Assembly: GCA_000310025.1 (NCBI GenBank)
Contig: FN649738.1
Location: 1,575,100-1,639,099 of the forward strand
Source of the DNA: Ectocarpus siliculosus
Taxonomy: Eukaryota > Sar > Phaeophyceae > Ectocarpales > Ectocarpaceae
DNA: 64,000 nt
Reading direction: 5' to 3'
This document shows, one piece after another, positions 62,274 to 64,000 of this stretch. The translations under genes were made by a program, and so were the position numbers. Within the stretch, counting starts at the first letter, position 1. Every line of letters begins with the position of its first letter. The notes beneath the pieces were generated by a model that saw nothing but the letters and a program-made list of their open reading frames with translations, did no database searches and was not told the origin of the DNA.

Positions 62274-64000
62274 CAGCATCAGACGCAAATTCGGGGAAAG
62301 AGGAGTGCCTCTGACAGCAAAAAAAAGGCACTACAATCTAGTCAGTCCGGAAAGCTCCGGGTATGGTACAGCAGTAGTCCTTCGATTGAATCGATTGCTG
62401 GGGAGTCCGCATTATCATCCCACGTGCTGAACGATTAAATTGCATCAGCACCTTCGGCGGCCGAGCTGCATGACTGATATTGATTCCCCGGGGTCGGGAG
62501 AGCAAGAGGAGTCGGCACAACGGTTTGCACACAGCATGTACCAACTGAATTGACTGGTACACGACGACAATATTAGACAAAAAGAGGCTGTTTCATTTAG
62601 TCTTATACCAAGATGCCACTTGCAAGAAGACTCTTGCTCAGTCACCTTATGACGGCATAAACATAAACATCTATACTTCCGAAAAAGCCGAGACGGCGAA
62701 GAGTGGTTCGTAGAAAAAACACCAAGTCTAAGTATTGGATTCCTCAACACGATAGAACCCGAACGCAACACAGCTACACGCGGGATGTACGTGTGTACGT
62801 GTACGGAATGGTACCGACAACCACGGGGCTGCTTGCGTGACCCACACGAGCCCAGGGGCAGGACAAAGGATACGTCGTGGGAGCGCCTACACCCTCTTCT
62901 TTCAATCATCAAAAAGCCATCGAAACTTTGATACTTTATTCACGCGTGTGGTGGGTAAACAATAGTAGAGATATACATATATATGCCGTTTGGTCGCTGA
63001 TACAAAGGACAGGTATCGAGCGGTGACCAGGCGTATAGGGTTTGCTCTCTTAAATCTGGAACATATACACGGAACCACGGTATACGACGACTACACCCAA
63101 GGTACCCAACCTACCTCTCTGCCCGCCACTGGTGCTCCGACCCGAAATCGCATATTATTACGCGGAAAAAAACGAAAATCACGTACTCCAAACGACTACA
63201 ATACACAACAACCATCCATTTATATACGGACCAAATTAAGACGCCCATCCCACTCCTCCACGTTCGCGCATCGCGTGTCCACTACAGCAGCGTTGCATGA
63301 ACCTTCCGCTGACAAATGACACATCTTCTCAAAAACTATAAGGTATTTTCCGTCCCTCCCTCTTATCTTGTTCTGGATAAACAGCCCGTCACCTCAAATA
63401 AAACCAAGGCGAAAAAAAAAAAACTCAAAACGCACACATAAACACGCACACCCGTCCCACACCTACACTTGTCTCTGGTCCCGGCAACGAAGCTTAACAT
63501 GGGAAACAAATATACAAAGAACACCCCGCGCGGTCCGTCCATCTACACATGATGGCATAGGAAAAATGCGCACGGAACGGCGGCGTACTGCTCTGTGATG
63601 GTAAAAGAATGTTCTTCACGATGACAGCGTTCCTGTGCTCGTCGTCTGTGCTCGTGGGCCTACGCGGGGTGGTTTGGTGGTGGTTGGGACGTCACACATC
63701 TCCGCAGATCCAAGGAAGTAGTAGTCTGACGGTGGATGCTCGCATCGCCCCCCCTCCTTTACACCAATCACTCCCCACTCCACACACCCCGCCACTTGAC
63801 GCTGAATCCACAAATCCGACCAAGCCCTGTCGCGGAAGAAAATGCCTCGGCGGCACTTTAAAAAAAAAACACACACACACACACACATAGAAACACAACA
63901 CTCACATTGCACAAGAATCACGTGACGGCGCTCGACTTTCGGAGTACGGTGCGTGTGTGTGTGTAAACGTGGTTGTGAAAAAGCAAGTGGTAGCCGCTCT
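62274..64000. other. Right-edge region, no gene recognised
   Basis: AT-richer sequence after the stop of the plus-strand gene. It contains (CA)n at about 63868-63887 and a (GT)n run at about 63950-63964. Open frames on both strands resemble nothing known. Confidence 0.5.

Overview
The window is nuclear DNA of an intron-rich eukaryote, most likely a brown alga (Ectocarpus-like) or another flagellated stramenopile. I infer this from short exons separated by long GT-AG introns, a GC-rich coding bias, flagella-linked protein families, a methyl-halide/thiol methyltransferase as found in marine algae, and decayed copia-type and non-LTR retroelements. The species cannot be proven from the sequence alone. 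Most genes were recovered by joining exons by hand, requiring family similarity, GT-AG borders and matching codon phase at each junction.

Layout. (1) 1241-6405, minus: a complete legumain-type asparaginyl endopeptidase in six exons. Its 2.4-kb first intron holds a fold-back element and a perfect 29-bp hairpin. (2) 7197-24786, plus: a WD40-repeat protein with an N-terminal EF-hand, about 25 exons, divergent from gene 1 across about 790 bp. A 100-N assembly gap near its 3' end probably hides one exon. (3) 25025-25392, minus: a frameshifted copia reverse-transcriptase remnant. (4) 26008-31264, minus: a complete 226-aa TPMT/HOL-type methyltransferase in five exons; its 3.6-kb first intron carries a 42-bp minisatellite. 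(5) 33769-55744, minus: a very large leucine-rich-repeat protein colinear with animal LRRC9, about 25 exons and about 2,450 aa, enlarged by low-complexity exons. One intron holds a LINE-like element with a duplicated 3' end; another holds tRNA-like sequence. (6) about 59341-62273, plus: a low-complexity Gly/Arg/Pro-rich protein, only partly resolved.

Working together: the EF-hand/WD40 protein and the LRRC9-like protein belong to families found in organisms with motile cilia, so much of the window is plausibly a flagellar gene neighbourhood. The legumain (secretory or vacuolar protease) and the methyltransferase (thiol or halide methylation) look functionally unrelated to it. No rRNA, CRISPR or operon structure is present, and I found no multi-gene system that is clearly new. 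The most unusual material is the non-coding and repeat content: the LINE termini, the hairpin, the fold-back element, the minisatellite and the tRNA-like pieces.
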